Assembly: GCA_024233875.1 (NCBI GenBank) | Contig: JACKPB010000011.1 | Span: forward strand, 1-64,000 | Reading direction: 5' to 3' | Length of the DNA: 64,000 nucleotides | Source: Leptospiraceae bacterium | GTDB lineage: Bacteria; Spirochaetota; Leptospiria; Leptospirales; Leptospiraceae | In this document: piece by piece, positions 26,227-35,226 of the stretch | Position numbering within the stretch: position 1 is the stretch's first letter | Layout of the letters: the number at the start of each line of letters is the position of its first letter | Notes under the pieces: model-generated | Told to the model about the DNA's origin: nothing | What the model saw: only the letters and a program-made list of their open reading frames with translations | Databases searched by the model: none | Program-made: the position numbers and the translations under genes

Positions 26227-27877
26227 GAGCAGTATGGATCAATTGGACAAATAAAATTTTTGTTATCATAGCCATTGGGAATACCAAAGAATAGCCATAA
26301 TTCGGCACACTATTTTTTACTTCCGCATTGGAGTAAGCGATGACGGCCGGTTGAGTTTGCATCCCCGAGATGATTCCCATAAGCATGGGGTAGGAAATCT
26401 TTAAGACTTTTCTACCCAGAACAATCATCAATACTGTATTGAAAGTTGTAATGAGCATTCCCAGAGAAAAAAGAACTAGTCCGTACTTATAGAGATTGGC
26501 TCCGAAGGAGTATCCGGCTTTAAGTCCAATTCCTGCCAGAAAGAGTACTGCTCCCATTTGACGTAGGGTAAGATTTGCGTTGTAAGGCATTCCCCAAATA
26601 AACTTACCTGATCTTCCCAGATACCCCAAAATGAGTGAGACGATGAGCGGACCCCCTGCAGATCCCAGTTTGAAATTGGAGCCTCCGGGTAGAGGAATTG
26701 TGATTTCTCCGACAAAAAGGCCAAGGGCAATACCTATGGATATACTGATGTAGTCAATTTCAGAAAGTGAGTGAAATGAATCTCCAAAAAATTTGGATAC
26801 TTTTTCCATTTGAGATTTTTCCGCAACTACCCTGATTCTATCTCCCGCTTCCAGAACTGTCTTGGGAGAGGGAACGATTTCAGAATCTCCTCTCTTGAGT
26901 CGGGTGATTGTAGCATTGAATTTTTGGTGGAGGTTTAACTTTTGAATGGTGTAGCCGATCACTTCTTTTCGTGATACAAAAATACGTCGAAAGTCCAACT
27001 GGGATCGATCCGCAGATAGATCCCTGTCATAAAACTCTCCAAAATCTTTAATAATATCACGGATTTCTTCGGGAGTACCCACAAGTGTAATGATATTTCC
27101 TTCTTCTAAAATAGTTTCACCTTCGGCAATTTTCAGAACACCGTTTTTTTCTATTCTGGATATAATTATATTTTTGTAATGGTCAAGAAAAACCTGAGAG
27201 ACCTTTTTCCCTATGATATTGGGATTATTTATGATTACTTCTATGTTGTCTAAGTCTTGAGAACCCAATCCCAGTTGGTTGGCTGTCTCTTCAGCTTCTT
27301 TAGCTAGATCTACACGAAAGATTTTTTTAAATAAGAAGAGACTGAAAATCACCCCCATGACTCCGAAAGGATAAGCAATCGAGTAGCCTGCTATGGGCTC
27401 AGCCAATTGGACTGTTAAATTTTCCGGAGACAAATTGGTTGGATTGGATTTGATAGTATCTACAATAGCCGCAAGGGCTGGAGTGTTGGTAAGCGAACCG
27501 CAGTAGAGGCCGGGCAAAATGAACTCATTGAGGTCAAAAAAAGAACCGAGTAGAACTGTAGTACAGGCAGAAAGAAAAAGAATGAAAACCATCATTAGAT
27601 TGATGGATATTCCTTTTTTATCAAAACTTGCAAAAAATCCCGGACCCGATTGTAGACCGATGGTATAAACGAAAAATACCAATCCGATAGTGTGAATCAT
27701 GTCGGGTAAAAAGAGATTTTCCGAAAGAGATCCGAAAGCCAGTCCCACAAATAGAACCGACGCGATCCCCAGGCTAAAACCTCTGATTTTGATCTTACCC
27801 AGTAAGTATCCAACTGCAATCACCAGAAAGAGTAGAAATAATTTATTTTCTTCTAAAAAATGTATGAAATGTTCCAT
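26219..27877 (-). CDS. AspT/YidE-family transporter with two RCK_C domains
   Basis: An integral membrane protein of the aspartate:alanine exchanger/YidE-YbjL family. An N-terminal membrane half of about five or six helices is followed by two TrkA-C (RCK_C) regulatory domains (NIIGKKVSQVFLDHYKN; KEVIGYTIQKLNL and DRIRVVAEKSQ). A second membrane half of about five or six helices follows, with GLFVGEI, GGPLIVSLILGYLGR and GMQTQPAVIAYSNA. The substrate is unknown, possibly an amino or dicarboxylic acid. The open frame extends to a GTG at 27901, but AAGGAG lies inside that extension and 13 bases ahead of the ATG at 27877, so the ATG is chosen. The ribosome site is part of a hairpin (27893-27920). 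It follows the thiolase gene by about 50 bases. Confidence 0.87.
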   Translation of the reverse strand: MEHFIHFLEENKLFLLFLVIAVGYLLGKIKIRGFSLGIASVLFVGLAFGSLSENLFLPDMIHTIGLVFFVYTIGLQSGPGFFASFDKKGISINLMMVFILFLSACTTVLLGSFFDLNEFILPGLYCGSLTNTPALAAIVDTIKSNPTNLSPENLTVQLAEPIAGYSIAYPFGVMGVIFSLFLFKKIFRVDLAKEAEETANQLGLGSQDLDNIEVIINNPNIIGKKVSQVFLDHYKNIIISRIEKNGVLKIAEGETILEEGNIITLVGTPEEIRDIIKDFGEFYDRDLSADRSQLDFRRIFVSRKEVIGYTIQKLNLHQKFNATITRLKRGDSEIVPSPKTVLEAGDRIRVVAEKSQMEKVSKFFGDSFHSLSEIDYISISIGIALGLFVGEITIPLPGGSNFKLGSAGGPLIVSLILGYLGRSGKFIWGMPYNANLTLRQMGAVLFLAGIGLKAGYSFGANLYKYGLVLFSLGMLITTFNTVLMIVLGRKVLKISYPMLMGIISGMQTQPAVIAYSNAEVKNSVPNYGYSLVFPMAMITKILFVQLIHTALK

Positions 27878-27892
27878 AATATTATTCAATCT

Positions 27893-27920
27893 CCTTCCCA
27901 CTCCCTAAGGAACGGGAAGG
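27893..27920 (-). promoter_or_regulatory. Hairpin covering the transporter ribosome site
   Basis: CCTTCCC (27893-27899) and GGGAAGG (27914-27920) are perfect complements with a 14-base loop, in the gap between thiolase and transporter genes. Read on the minus strand, the distal arm includes the AAGG of the transporter's AAGGAG. No U-tract follows, so a terminator is unlikely; folding would limit translation. Inferred. Confidence 0.5.
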
Positions 27921-27928
27921 ATGAAAAA

Positions 27929-29254
27929 TTAGCCGTTGTATCTTTCCAGCATCAATGAACCTGCTACTCCACCATGAGCACAGGCTGTGAGAAGAACTCT
28001 TTTGGTATCCGGATTGTTTTTGAAATCCATTACACCATTTGCTATCAAACGAACTCCGGTTGCTCCGAAAGGATGACCGATAGCGATTGACCCACCATAC
28101 ATATTGATCTTTTTCTCATCGAATTTTTTTTCCCAATCGTAATTGGTTTGAATTCTGATTTCCTCAAGGGCCGCAACTGCAGTAGCCGCAAAGGCTTCAT
28201 GAATTTCAATTTGATCGATGTCATCCATTTTTAAATTCATATCCTCGAGAAGTCCGAGAGAAGCATGAGCCTGAGCCAAGCCCATTAGGTTTGGATCCAC
28301 ACCCTTCATTTTCCAACCTGTAAGAAGTGCATCCACTTTTAGTCCCAATTCTTTCGCTTTTTCAAGTGAGCAAACTATAACTCCGGCAGCTCCATCAGAA
28401 CGGGGGCTGGCATTGAAAATGCTCAGAGTAGGGCCGTGTGATTTCTTTAGATACTTACCATATTTTTCTTTGAATTGATCAAATTTCATTTGAGGATTCT
28501 CGAAAAGTAGCATAGCTTTCGCCATTCTACCCGGATTTTCCACCAAACCTTTCCTTAAAAGAACAGCTTCATCGGCTTCGAGGGGTTTGCCTTCATCATC
28601 ATTTACGGGTATGATGTATTCTTTGTACATCCCTGAAGTTGTTGCTTCATACGCTCTTTTGAAACTTTCATAGGCAACTTTATCGGTTGTCTCTCTTTTG
28701 AGTTCGTAGTTTTGTGCTAAAATTTCGGCTGTGACCTGCATTCCGTAACTGGTCTCTCCATCTCCGAGTCCATCTTCGAGAGTGTCTCTGAGTTCTACTC
28801 CTTCGGGCAAATTGTCGGGGAGGAGACCTTTGAGTTTATCTATCGTTGCTGTTTTTTTATTGAGTCTGGCATTTTTCACAATTATGGGCATGGCTGTTTG
28901 AGATTCTTCTCCGAGAACCAAATATAGGTCACCTTCTCCGAGAGCAATTCTTCGTGCAGCTTCTACGGTAGCCTCCATTCCGGAAACACAGTTGTTGGCT
29001 ACTGTGAGGGCAGGAATTTCATTCGGCATGCCCATTAAATTCATGATCACCCTTGCGGAATTGGGTGCATTTGCGAATCCTTCCCCCACAATAACCCCAT
29101 CGATCACTGAATGGGAAATCCCTGTTGTCTTAATGATATCTTCAGCTACAATTTTTCCCAGATGATGAGCTGCATAAGGTGAAAGAGATTTTCCAAATTG
29201 AGCAAATGGAGTTCTTTTTGGAGAGCATATAGCAATAGGATTTTTTAGTTTCAT
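27929..29254 (-). CDS. Acetyl-CoA C-acyltransferase (thiolase)
   Basis: A thiolase, predicted to cleave or form 3-ketoacyl-CoA, mainly in fatty-acid beta-oxidation, the carbon source route of leptospires. The acyl-accepting Cys89 is in NNCVSGMEA. EIHEAFAATA, the catalytic His in AIGHPFGATG and the C-terminal Cys in ACAHGGVAG follow. The usual motif at the last site is CxGGG; here it reads CAHGG, a variation seen in some FadI-like enzymes. The length (441 aa) also fits FadI-like thiolases. A 243-base gap upstream probably holds its promoter; the transporter gene lies downstream. Confidence 0.9.
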   Translation of the reverse strand: MKLKNPIAICSPKRTPFAQFGKSLSPYAAHHLGKIVAEDIIKTTGISHSVIDGVIVGEGFANAPNSARVIMNLMGMPNEIPALTVANNCVSGMEATVEAARRIALGEGDLYLVLGEESQTAMPIIVKNARLNKKTATIDKLKGLLPDNLPEGVELRDTLEDGLGDGETSYGMQVTAEILAQNYELKRETTDKVAYESFKRAYEATTSGMYKEYIIPVNDDEGKPLEADEAVLLRKGLVENPGRMAKAMLLFENPQMKFDQFKEKYGKYLKKSHGPTLSIFNASPRSDGAAGVIVCSLEKAKELGLKVDALLTGWKMKGVDPNLMGLAQAHASLGLLEDMNLKMDDIDQIEIHEAFAATAVAALEEIRIQTNYDWEKKFDEKKINMYGGSIAIGHPFGATGVRLIANGVMDFKNNPDTKRVLLTACAHGGVAGSLMLERYNG

Positions 29255-29497
29255 GTTTGTCCCTTCTTTATCGTTCTTTAGAGCGATAGCCGAAGAAGGT
29301 ATCCCATAAAATTAGGGTCCTAAAGTGGTTGGATCTTTTTCTTCTAAAATATTTCTAATCTTTGAAAAGTATATCAACTGATTGAATGTAGAAAAGCTAT
29401 TTTAGAATTTTATAATAAAAGATTTGAGTTTCCTTTCATCGGTTTTCTCTCTATTAAGCTAGAAGATAATTCGATGAATAGAATGCAATCAATTATC
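29255..29497. other. Intergenic region, thiolase upstream
   Basis: AT-rich region between the membrane-protein stop and the thiolase start on the minus strand. It should hold the thiolase promoter. A TTATAAT half-site at about 29411-29417 is not a full PerR box. Nothing else was seen. Confidence 0.4.
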
Positions 29498-30133
29498 TCA
29501 GCTGAATTCATCTCCGAAATCATCATCAAATTGTACTGAACCTTCCAGGTCTTCTTCTTCCGAAAAGGTATGTTCTGATTCATGTCTTTCTTTTAATTTG
29601 TAGAGTGAAATCGCTGTTGAAAGAATCGTATTTAAAAATATCAAAACAAACAGCATTTCATGATAGGCTCCGTAGGAAGCCAGATTAGCGGCGATTACTG
29701 AAATGGAAGAGCCGATCACAAATCCTGTGTTCTGAAGGGAAAGTTTGTAGAGAATGTTGTCTTCTCCCAGATCATAGAGAAAATTTTGAAGATAGGGAAG
29801 ACCGAAGAGAAACAATATAGGAAAAATGGGAAAATGAAAAAAATAACTGGAAAACTCATTTGAATAATGAGACTCTCCGATCAAGAATCCCATCAAAGTC
29901 CAAAAATAGGTAAAAAGAGCAGAAACAGAGAATGCTATCATTGCATCCTGAAAATTTCCATCGTGTTCAAAGATTCCCACCACTTCTTTGGGAATGATTC
30001 TTTGAAAGTCGATCAATTCATTCCTTTCAAAGGAATCCCTATCTCTATCCGAAAACAATTTAAAATAGTAGTTGAGTAAGGAAACCAAAGAAAGTGAAAG
30101 AATAAAAAAAAGTAAAAAGAGTAGTAGCTCCAT
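29498..30133 (-). CDS. Uncharacterised membrane protein after purH
   Basis: A 211-residue protein with four or five hydrophobic segments: at the N-terminus, around MIAFSVSALFTYFWTLMGFLI, around FPIFPILFLFGLPYL, and two near the C-terminal third (VIGSSISVIAANLA, MLFVLIFLNTILS). The tail is acidic (EEEDLEGSVQFDDDFGDEF). No family recognised. It starts one base after the purH stop and so is the last gene of the purN-purH unit. A role in purine metabolism is not implied. The start ATG at 30133 overlaps the natural end of purH closely. Confidence 0.65.
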   Translation of the reverse strand: MELLLFLLFFILSLSLVSLLNYYFKLFSDRDRDSFERNELIDFQRIIPKEVVGIFEHDGNFQDAMIAFSVSALFTYFWTLMGFLIGESHYSNEFSSYFFHFPIFPILFLFGLPYLQNFLYDLGEDNILYKLSLQNTGFVIGSSISVIAANLASYGAYHEMLFVLIFLNTILSTAISLYKLKERHESEHTFSEEEDLEGSVQFDDDFGDEFS

Positions 30134-30134
30134 A

Positions 30135-31676
30135 TCAATGCCTGAAATGTCTCATTCCTGTAAAAACCATAATCAAATCATGTTCATCTGCAGCCCTGAT
30201 CACTTCTTCATCTCTAATAGAACCTCCGGGTTGGATGATTGCTCTGGCACCTTCTTTGGCCAGTGCATCAATTCCATCCCGAAATGGGAAAAATGCATCA
30301 CTTCCCACATAGGAACCCTTGAGATCAAGATTCGATTTGCGAGCCTTAGCAGCTCCTATCTCAACAGAATCCACCCGGGACATCTGACCTGCACCAATTC
30401 CGAGCGTTGAATTCTTGTCTGTGTAGACTATTGCATTCGACTTGATCAGTCGGACACAACTCCAGGCAAACATCAGTCCTTTTATATCTTCGTCAGTTGG
30501 TTTCTTTTTGGAGACTATTTTTAAATCATTTTCTGTAATGATTTCATAATCCCGATCCTGAAGGAGAAGTCCCTGATGAATGGGCCGGAAGTCTCTATCA
30601 CTGAGAGCTTTTCTAAAATCTGAAATCTCTATGAGACGAATGTTGGGTTTTCTTGAAAATACTACTCTGGATTCCTCTGTGAATTTTTCCGCAATCACAC
30701 CTTCTACGAAATTTTCTACAATTTTTTCTGCAAGATCTGAATCTACAACCCCACTCACACCGATCACACCACCGAATGCTGAGACAGGATCCGTACGTCT
30801 TGCCAATTCAAAAGATTCTACTGTAGTTGCAGCTGAGGCTACACCGCAGGGATTTAAGTGCTTAATTATGGAAACTGAATTGGGTTTCATGAGAGCTGCA
30901 GTGTGAAATGCCGCATCGAAATCCAGCATGTTATTGAATGAGAGTTCTTTCCCCTGAAGTGGGTTGAATTGACTTTTGGTAGTAATCGATTCATAGAATG
31001 CCGCACTCTGATGGGGATTTTCACCGTATCTCAAGCTTTGCTTTTTCTTGAAGCCCAAAGTGAGGATCTCGGGGAAAGGATTGTTTTCCAATTGATTGAA
31101 GAACTGGTTGATTGTTGAGTCATAAAGAGCTGTGTGAGCAAAGACTTTTTGAGCCAATAGAAATGAGGTACTCTTCAGGACTGAACCTGAGTTCTTTTCC
31201 ATCTCATCCTGAATCTTAGGATAATCGTCTATGTCTGTGACAACGACAGTGCACTGATAATTTTTCGCTCCACTCCGGAGCATAGTGGGTCCACCGATAT
31301 CAATGTTTTCGATCGCTTCTTCGAGGGCTACATTGGGTTTTGCTATGGTTTCTGCAAAGGGGTAGAGGTTGACAACGACCAAATCAATCGATTGGATATT
31401 GTGCTTTTCTAAGTCCGCACTGTGACCCGGCATTCCGGGATTTCCCAAAAGTCCACCGTGAATGATTGGATGAAGGGTTTTCAACCTACCATCCAGCATT
31501 TCGGGAAAACCGGTATAATCTTCGACTTTTATTGCCGGAATGTCATTTTTTATCAATTCCTTGAGGGTTCCGCCTGTGGAAATGATTTCTACACCTTTTG
31601 CAGATAGAAACTTTGCAAAAGGAATCAGATTGGTTTTGTCACTTACAGAAATTAGGGCTCTATTGATTTTGATCAT
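30135..31676 (-). CDS. purH: Bifunctional AICAR formyltransferase/IMP cyclohydrolase
   Basis: Carries out the last two steps of purine synthesis, AICAR to FAICAR to IMP. The N-terminal IMP cyclohydrolase (RALISVSDKTNLIPFAKFL, STGGT, ILDGRLKTLHP-like GRLKTLHP) is followed by the AICAR transformylase (LRYGENPHQSA, KHLNPCGVA with the active Lys-His, and the C-terminal GGSIRDEEVI). The length (513 aa) is normal. It starts three bases after purN, so the two formyl-transfer steps share a transcript. It ends FTGMRHFRH, as is typical. Confidence 0.97.
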   Translation of the reverse strand: MIKINRALISVSDKTNLIPFAKFLSAKGVEIISTGGTLKELIKNDIPAIKVEDYTGFPEMLDGRLKTLHPIIHGGLLGNPGMPGHSADLEKHNIQSIDLVVVNLYPFAETIAKPNVALEEAIENIDIGGPTMLRSGAKNYQCTVVVTDIDDYPKIQDEMEKNSGSVLKSTSFLLAQKVFAHTALYDSTINQFFNQLENNPFPEILTLGFKKKQSLRYGENPHQSAAFYESITTKSQFNPLQGKELSFNNMLDFDAAFHTAALMKPNSVSIIKHLNPCGVASAATTVESFELARRTDPVSAFGGVIGVSGVVDSDLAEKIVENFVEGVIAEKFTEESRVVFSRKPNIRLIEISDFRKALSDRDFRPIHQGLLLQDRDYEIITENDLKIVSKKKPTDEDIKGLMFAWSCVRLIKSNAIVYTDKNSTLGIGAGQMSRVDSVEIGAAKARKSNLDLKGSYVGSDAFFPFRDGIDALAKEGARAIIQPGGSIRDEEVIRAADEHDLIMVFTGMRHFRH

Positions 31677-31679
31677 CGT

Positions 31680-32285
31680 TTACTCTTGGATAGTTATTTT
31701 TCTGTTTTCAATTTTTATTTTATCATCTAAAAAATAATGAACTGATTTGGGTAGGATTTTATACTCTTCTTTGTGAACAGCAGCTGTCAAATCACTTTCT
31801 GTCATATCCTCCTTAATTTTCACTACTGATTGCATGATAATGATCCCACCATCTAAAGAATTGTCTACAAAATGGGTAGTGCAACCGGTGAATTTCACCC
31901 CGTAATTCATTGCCTGTCTAATGGCATGAAGACCTTTGAAAGAAGGCAGAAGACTGGGATGAATGTTTATGATTCGATTTGGATACTTATCCACCAGAAA
32001 AGGGGGGAGGATCTTCATGTATCCTGCTGCGACAATCAAATCGGGTGAGTATTCGGCTATTTTTTGATCGAGAGCCTGATTGTAAGCCTCCCGTTCTTCT
32101 TTGGGAAAAGAGAATGAGATCGGTTCAATTCCAAAAGAATGTGCTAGTAGAAGTGCATTTGCAGCCGGATTGTCTGAGATGAGAGAAACGATCTCCGCTT
32201 TTAACTTTTTTTTCCGGATGTATTCCCTAAGAGAGACAAAGTTTGTTCCGTTTCCGGAAGCTAAAACAACAATTTTTTTTTTCAT
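31680..32285 (-). CDS. purN: Phosphoribosylglycinamide formyltransferase
   Basis: Transfers formyl from 10-formyl-THF to GAR, the third step of purine synthesis. MKKKIVVLASGNGTN carries the phosphate-binding loop. The catalytic Asn and His are in NIHPSLLPSFKG and the catalytic Asp in HFVDNSLDGG. VAAGYMKILP is the folate-binding region. The length (201 aa) is normal. It is the first gene of the purN-purH-membrane protein unit and diverges from fliS, leaving 108 bases for both promoters. Confidence 0.96.
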   Translation of the reverse strand: MKKKIVVLASGNGTNFVSLREYIRKKKLKAEIVSLISDNPAANALLLAHSFGIEPISFSFPKEEREAYNQALDQKIAEYSPDLIVAAGYMKILPPFLVDKYPNRIINIHPSLLPSFKGLHAIRQAMNYGVKFTGCTTHFVDNSLDGGIIIMQSVVKIKEDMTESDLTAAVHKEEYKILPKSVHYFLDDKIKIENRKITIQE

Positions 32286-32393
32286 TACAATCTCTTTTGC
32301 TTGAGTGAATTCCTAATCTATGCGATTATAGATTTTAAGTATACCATTAAGCACCTTCTGTTTTTTGTCGAATGGAATTTCTAGGAGAAGAAA

Positions 32394-32843
32394 ATGTCAT
32401 TATCAAATAGATCATCCTTTGGATCCGGGTACAATTCTTATAAATCCAACGAAGTATCCACTGTAAGTCAGGGGAAACTCATCGTTATGCTTTATGAAGG
32501 TGCCATTCGATTCCTGAATATAGCAAAAGAACATGTGAACAATCCGAGAAAGTATGATGTTGTCAATGAAAACATCATAAAAGTTCAGGATATCATCTCA
32601 GAACTCATGGGCTCACTCAATTTGGATGCAGGTGGGAAGGTAGCCAATGATCTTCTCGCTCTTTATGTTTACTTCAAAAAAAGGCTTTTGGAAGCAAACA
32701 TGAACAAAGACGAAAAAATTCTGAATGAACTCATAAAAAATATCACAGAATTGAAAACTGCCTGGGAAGAAATTGAGAAGAAAGAACCCTCAGCTCAGGC
32801 CACCCTAAGTAAGTCAGGGGGAGGACTCTCCATCAAAGGTTGA
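32394..32843 (+). CDS. fliS: Flagellar export chaperone FliS
   Basis: Binds flagellin C-termini in the cytoplasm and keeps them from polymerising before export. Matches FliS in YNSYKSNEVSTVSQGKLIVMLYEGAIRFLNIA, given here in parts, followed by helices with the usual LYVYFKKRLLEAN. The length (149 aa) is slightly above the common 125-135 because of the C-terminal tail. Good RBS AGGAGAAG ahead of the ATG. It is followed by a small helical gene and a J-domain gene. Spirochaete flagella are periplasmic. Confidence 0.93.
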   Translation: MSLSNRSSFGSGYNSYKSNEVSTVSQGKLIVMLYEGAIRFLNIAKEHVNNPRKYDVVNENIIKVQDIISELMGSLNLDAGGKVANDLLALYVYFKKRLLEANMNKDEKILNELIKNITELKTAWEEIEKKEPSAQATLSKSGGGLSIKG

Positions 32844-32856
32844 CCTAGCTTCCATC

Positions 32857-32878
32857 GTCCGGGGACTTTTGCCCGGAC
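32857..32878 (+). terminator. Hairpin between fliS and the next gene
   Basis: GTCCGGG (32857-32863) pairs with CCCGGAC (32872-32878) around an 8-base loop. No U-tract follows, so it may be a weak terminator or an RNA-stabilising hairpin that sets fliS above its neighbours. Confidence 0.45.
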
Positions 32879-32890
32879 ACCCTTCCTATT

Positions 32891-33238
32891 ATGAATTTCT
32901 ATCCCCGACTGAAAATCAGACTCTTGCAACAGCTTATTGAAAACTTTAAGAAAATAGACTTTTATCTGGATACGGGTCGATTGAAAAGTACAGGTAGGTT
33001 TTTGAAAGAAAACGATAGACTGAAAGTCAATTTGGAGTACCTGGACAAAAAAATTTCTTTAAAATCAATCAATTCGGAAGTGAAGGCAGAAATTTTAAAG
33101 CATTTAGAAATCTCACTGAGTCTCCAGACCGATTTGGATTTGAAATACTCTACATTGATGAAGGAAACAGAAGTGGAACTCGTCAGGATTCAGATCCGGA
33201 GGAAGTTGGACAAACAGTTGTACGGACACAAATCATGA
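32891..33238 (+). CDS. Small helical protein, FliT-like position
   Basis: A 115-residue highly charged, predicted all-helical protein without a signal or membrane segment. No motif was recognised. Its place right after fliS is where many bacteria keep fliT or another flagellar chaperone, and its size and helical nature would fit, but there is no sequence proof. It overlaps the following J-domain gene by four bases (ATGA), suggesting translational coupling. Confidence 0.6.
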   Translation: MNFYPRLKIRLLQQLIENFKKIDFYLDTGRLKSTGRFLKENDRLKVNLEYLDKKISLKSINSEVKAEILKHLEISLSLQTDLDLKYSTLMKETEVELVRIQIRRKLDKQLYGHKS

Positions 33239-33732
33239 ATGAGGAATGGGAGGAAGCTCTTCTCTTTTTTTCATTGGATCCCCAGTTTTCTAAAGAAGAT
33301 ATGACATCCAGATTTCGTGACTTAGCCAATCGATACCACCCGGACAAAGGAGAGTTTACCTCGGATGTGATGTTTGTAAAACTTCTCCATTACAAAAACA
33401 TTCTCGAATCTCACCTGGGCGACATACGGATCAAAACTTCAGGTTCTAACCCCGGGGAATCACGTGATACAGTAATCCAGAGAAATGATTATTCCCTCTA
33501 TCGGGAAGCAAAAAAATTAGAAAATGAAGCCATCTATAGATATTACAAACTCAGGAAAAAACACAGCACCGTAGAGTTAGATGAAAATAAGAATCTTGAA
33601 TTGCACAAACTTAGAGAGCAATTAGAAATTGTTAGAACAAAGTATGAGGAATTTCTAATTCAATATCCCGATTCGATTTGGGTCGGAGATGTGAAAGATT
33701 CATTGGATAATATTTCTGTGTGGTGGAAATAA
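33235..33732 (+). CDS. J-domain (DnaJ-like) protein
   Basis: The N-terminal ~65 residues form a J domain: FFSLDPQFSKEDMTSRFRDL, then RYHPDKG with the HPD tripeptide that stimulates DnaK ATPase. The rest is a charged coiled-coil helix region and a short C-terminus. There is no Gly/Phe region or zinc fingers, so it is a class III J protein that recruits DnaK to a specific client. It follows fliS and a FliT-like gene with four bases of overlap; a flagellar client is an attractive inference. Its 3' end overlaps the convergent acyl-CoA ligase gene by 33 bases. Confidence 0.85.
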   Translation: MNEEWEEALLFFSLDPQFSKEDMTSRFRDLANRYHPDKGEFTSDVMFVKLLHYKNILESHLGDIRIKTSGSNPGESRDTVIQRNDYSLYREAKKLENEAIYRYYKLRKKHSTVELDENKNLELHKLREQLEIVRTKYEEFLIQYPDSIWVGDVKDSLDNISVWWK

Positions 33733-35226
33733 TTTCTGAAGATCCTTTCTTGAAAGTTTTCCATTTCTATTGAAAGGCAATTCTTTTACTAATATAAACT
33801 CTTTTGGAATTTTGTACCCTGCCAGGTGTTGGGTGAGATAAGTCCTTAGGTTGGATATCAAGCTGGTTTCATCTTCCAATCCCGGTTCAGCAATCAGAAA
33901 GGCAACCAGAATATGATAGTTTTGTCCAGTATCAATAGAAGTCACACCGACATCATGAACAAATTCATGATGCCGTATCAATCTCTCGATTTCAAGTGGA
34001 GAAATCCTATACCCCGATGCGTTTAAAATATCATCATTTCGTCCGTGATAAAATAAATAACCATCCAAATCCCGATGGGCAAGATCTCCGGTTAAAAAAT
34101 AAGAATCCCGAAATGGGAGGGGTTCTTTCTCTGATTTCCAGTATCTAAGAAAGAGTCCCGGTTCATCTTTGTGGACGGAAAGTATTCCAATTTCTCCGGG
34201 CTTGCACTCATCCAATCCTCCATCCCGGGGTAGAAGTTTGATATTTCTTCCTTTCTGAATTTTCCCCGGACTGTTTTCTTTGTAAGGTATGAACGGGGAA
34301 GTGCTTAGGTAAGTAGAAATTTCACTCATCCCCAGAGCTTCATAGATTTCTACCCCGGTGAGAGATTTCCATGTATCACGGAGGTTCGGGGAGAGGGACT
34401 CTCCTGCGGAAAGACAATGTCTGAGAGAAGAGGGAAAACCCGAAAAGTCTCCGTATTTGATCAATCGTCTGTAGAGAGCGGGAACAGTGGAAAAGATTGT
34501 AATACGTTCTTTCTTTAGTATATCCACTAAAACTTCCGGGCTAAAGGCAGAATCCGTCAGTACAGCAGTGGCACCTGCGAGAATGGGATCTGTCATTCCA
34601 ACTCCCATAGTATAGGTCCAATTCATTTGACCCGGATGAAGGGTTTTGTCCTTCGGGTTCATTCCATTCCATCCATCCTTCATCGGCAACCTTCCCAAGA
34701 TGCTTTTTTGTGGATGCAGGACTCCTTTGGGATAGCCTGTAGTTCCGGATGTATATACTAAATAGGCAGGTGTTTCCGGGGATGTATCTGATGGAAATGG
34801 AATCTTTTCTAGAGGTACTGAAGCATTTGATTCAGGAATTAGGTCGGGAATAGAGTAAGTTTCATGTGAAAATATTGGACTTCGGAGTAAAAACCCTGCT
34901 TCACAATCTGATATTATAAAACTAACTTCGTCTTCTGTCAATTGTGGAGATAGAGGAACGGCGATATTCCCGGACAAAACAATCCCGAGAAAAGCAAAAA
35001 TGTATTCGGGAGAATTTGCCATTCTGATCAGGATTCTCTCTTTTGAGAAGCTCAGATTTTTTATGATCTCAGAAATATGAACTACATTTCCGATGAATTC
35101 CTCATAAGAATATTCCTTTCGAATTTCTCCGGAGAGATAGATTAAAATTGGTTTCTCTTTGTAGTACTTTTTTTTATCCTCCAGAAGGTAGTAGGTGAGA
35201 TTGAATAAATTTTTACCATCGATCAT
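33700..35226 (-). CDS. AMP-forming acyl-CoA synthetase/ligase
   Basis: A member of the ANL superfamily that activates a carboxylic acid as acyl-AMP and passes it to CoA. Motifs: the ATP loop YTSGTTGYPKG, ALGMSE-like EALGMSEIS, the A7 region LTGDLAHRDLDGYLFYHGR, ASGYRISPLEIE, and the C-terminal catalytic Lys in NRNGKLSRKDL. The length (508 aa) is normal. The pattern is close to acetate, benzoate or medium-chain ligases; the substrate cannot be fixed. It overlaps the preceding gene by 14 bases and so belongs to the nnr-membrane protein-ligase unit. Confidence 0.85.
   Translation of the reverse strand: MIDGKNLFNLTYYLLEDKKKYYKEKPILIYLSGEIRKEYSYEEFIGNVVHISEIIKNLSFSKERILIRMANSPEYIFAFLGIVLSGNIAVPLSPQLTEDEVSFIISDCEAGFLLRSPIFSHETYSIPDLIPESNASVPLEKIPFPSDTSPETPAYLVYTSGTTGYPKGVLHPQKSILGRLPMKDGWNGMNPKDKTLHPGQMNWTYTMGVGMTDPILAGATAVLTDSAFSPEVLVDILKKERITIFSTVPALYRRLIKYGDFSGFPSSLRHCLSAGESLSPNLRDTWKSLTGVEIYEALGMSEISTYLSTSPFIPYKENSPGKIQKGRNIKLLPRDGGLDECKPGEIGILSVHKDEPGLFLRYWKSEKEPLPFRDSYFLTGDLAHRDLDGYLFYHGRNDDILNASGYRISPLEIERLIRHHEFVHDVGVTSIDTGQNYHILVAFLIAEPGLEDETSLISNLRTYLTQHLAGYKIPKEFILVKELPFNRNGKLSRKDLQKLFPPHRNIIQ

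Noticed and set aside
27878..27901. GTG start extending the AspT-type transporter by eight residues
   Set aside because: The AAGGAG ribosome site lies inside this extension and serves the ATG at 27877.
29404..29420. GAATTTTATAATAAAAG upstream of the thiolase gene
   Set aside because: Contains a TTATAAT half-site but the other half does not match a PerR box.
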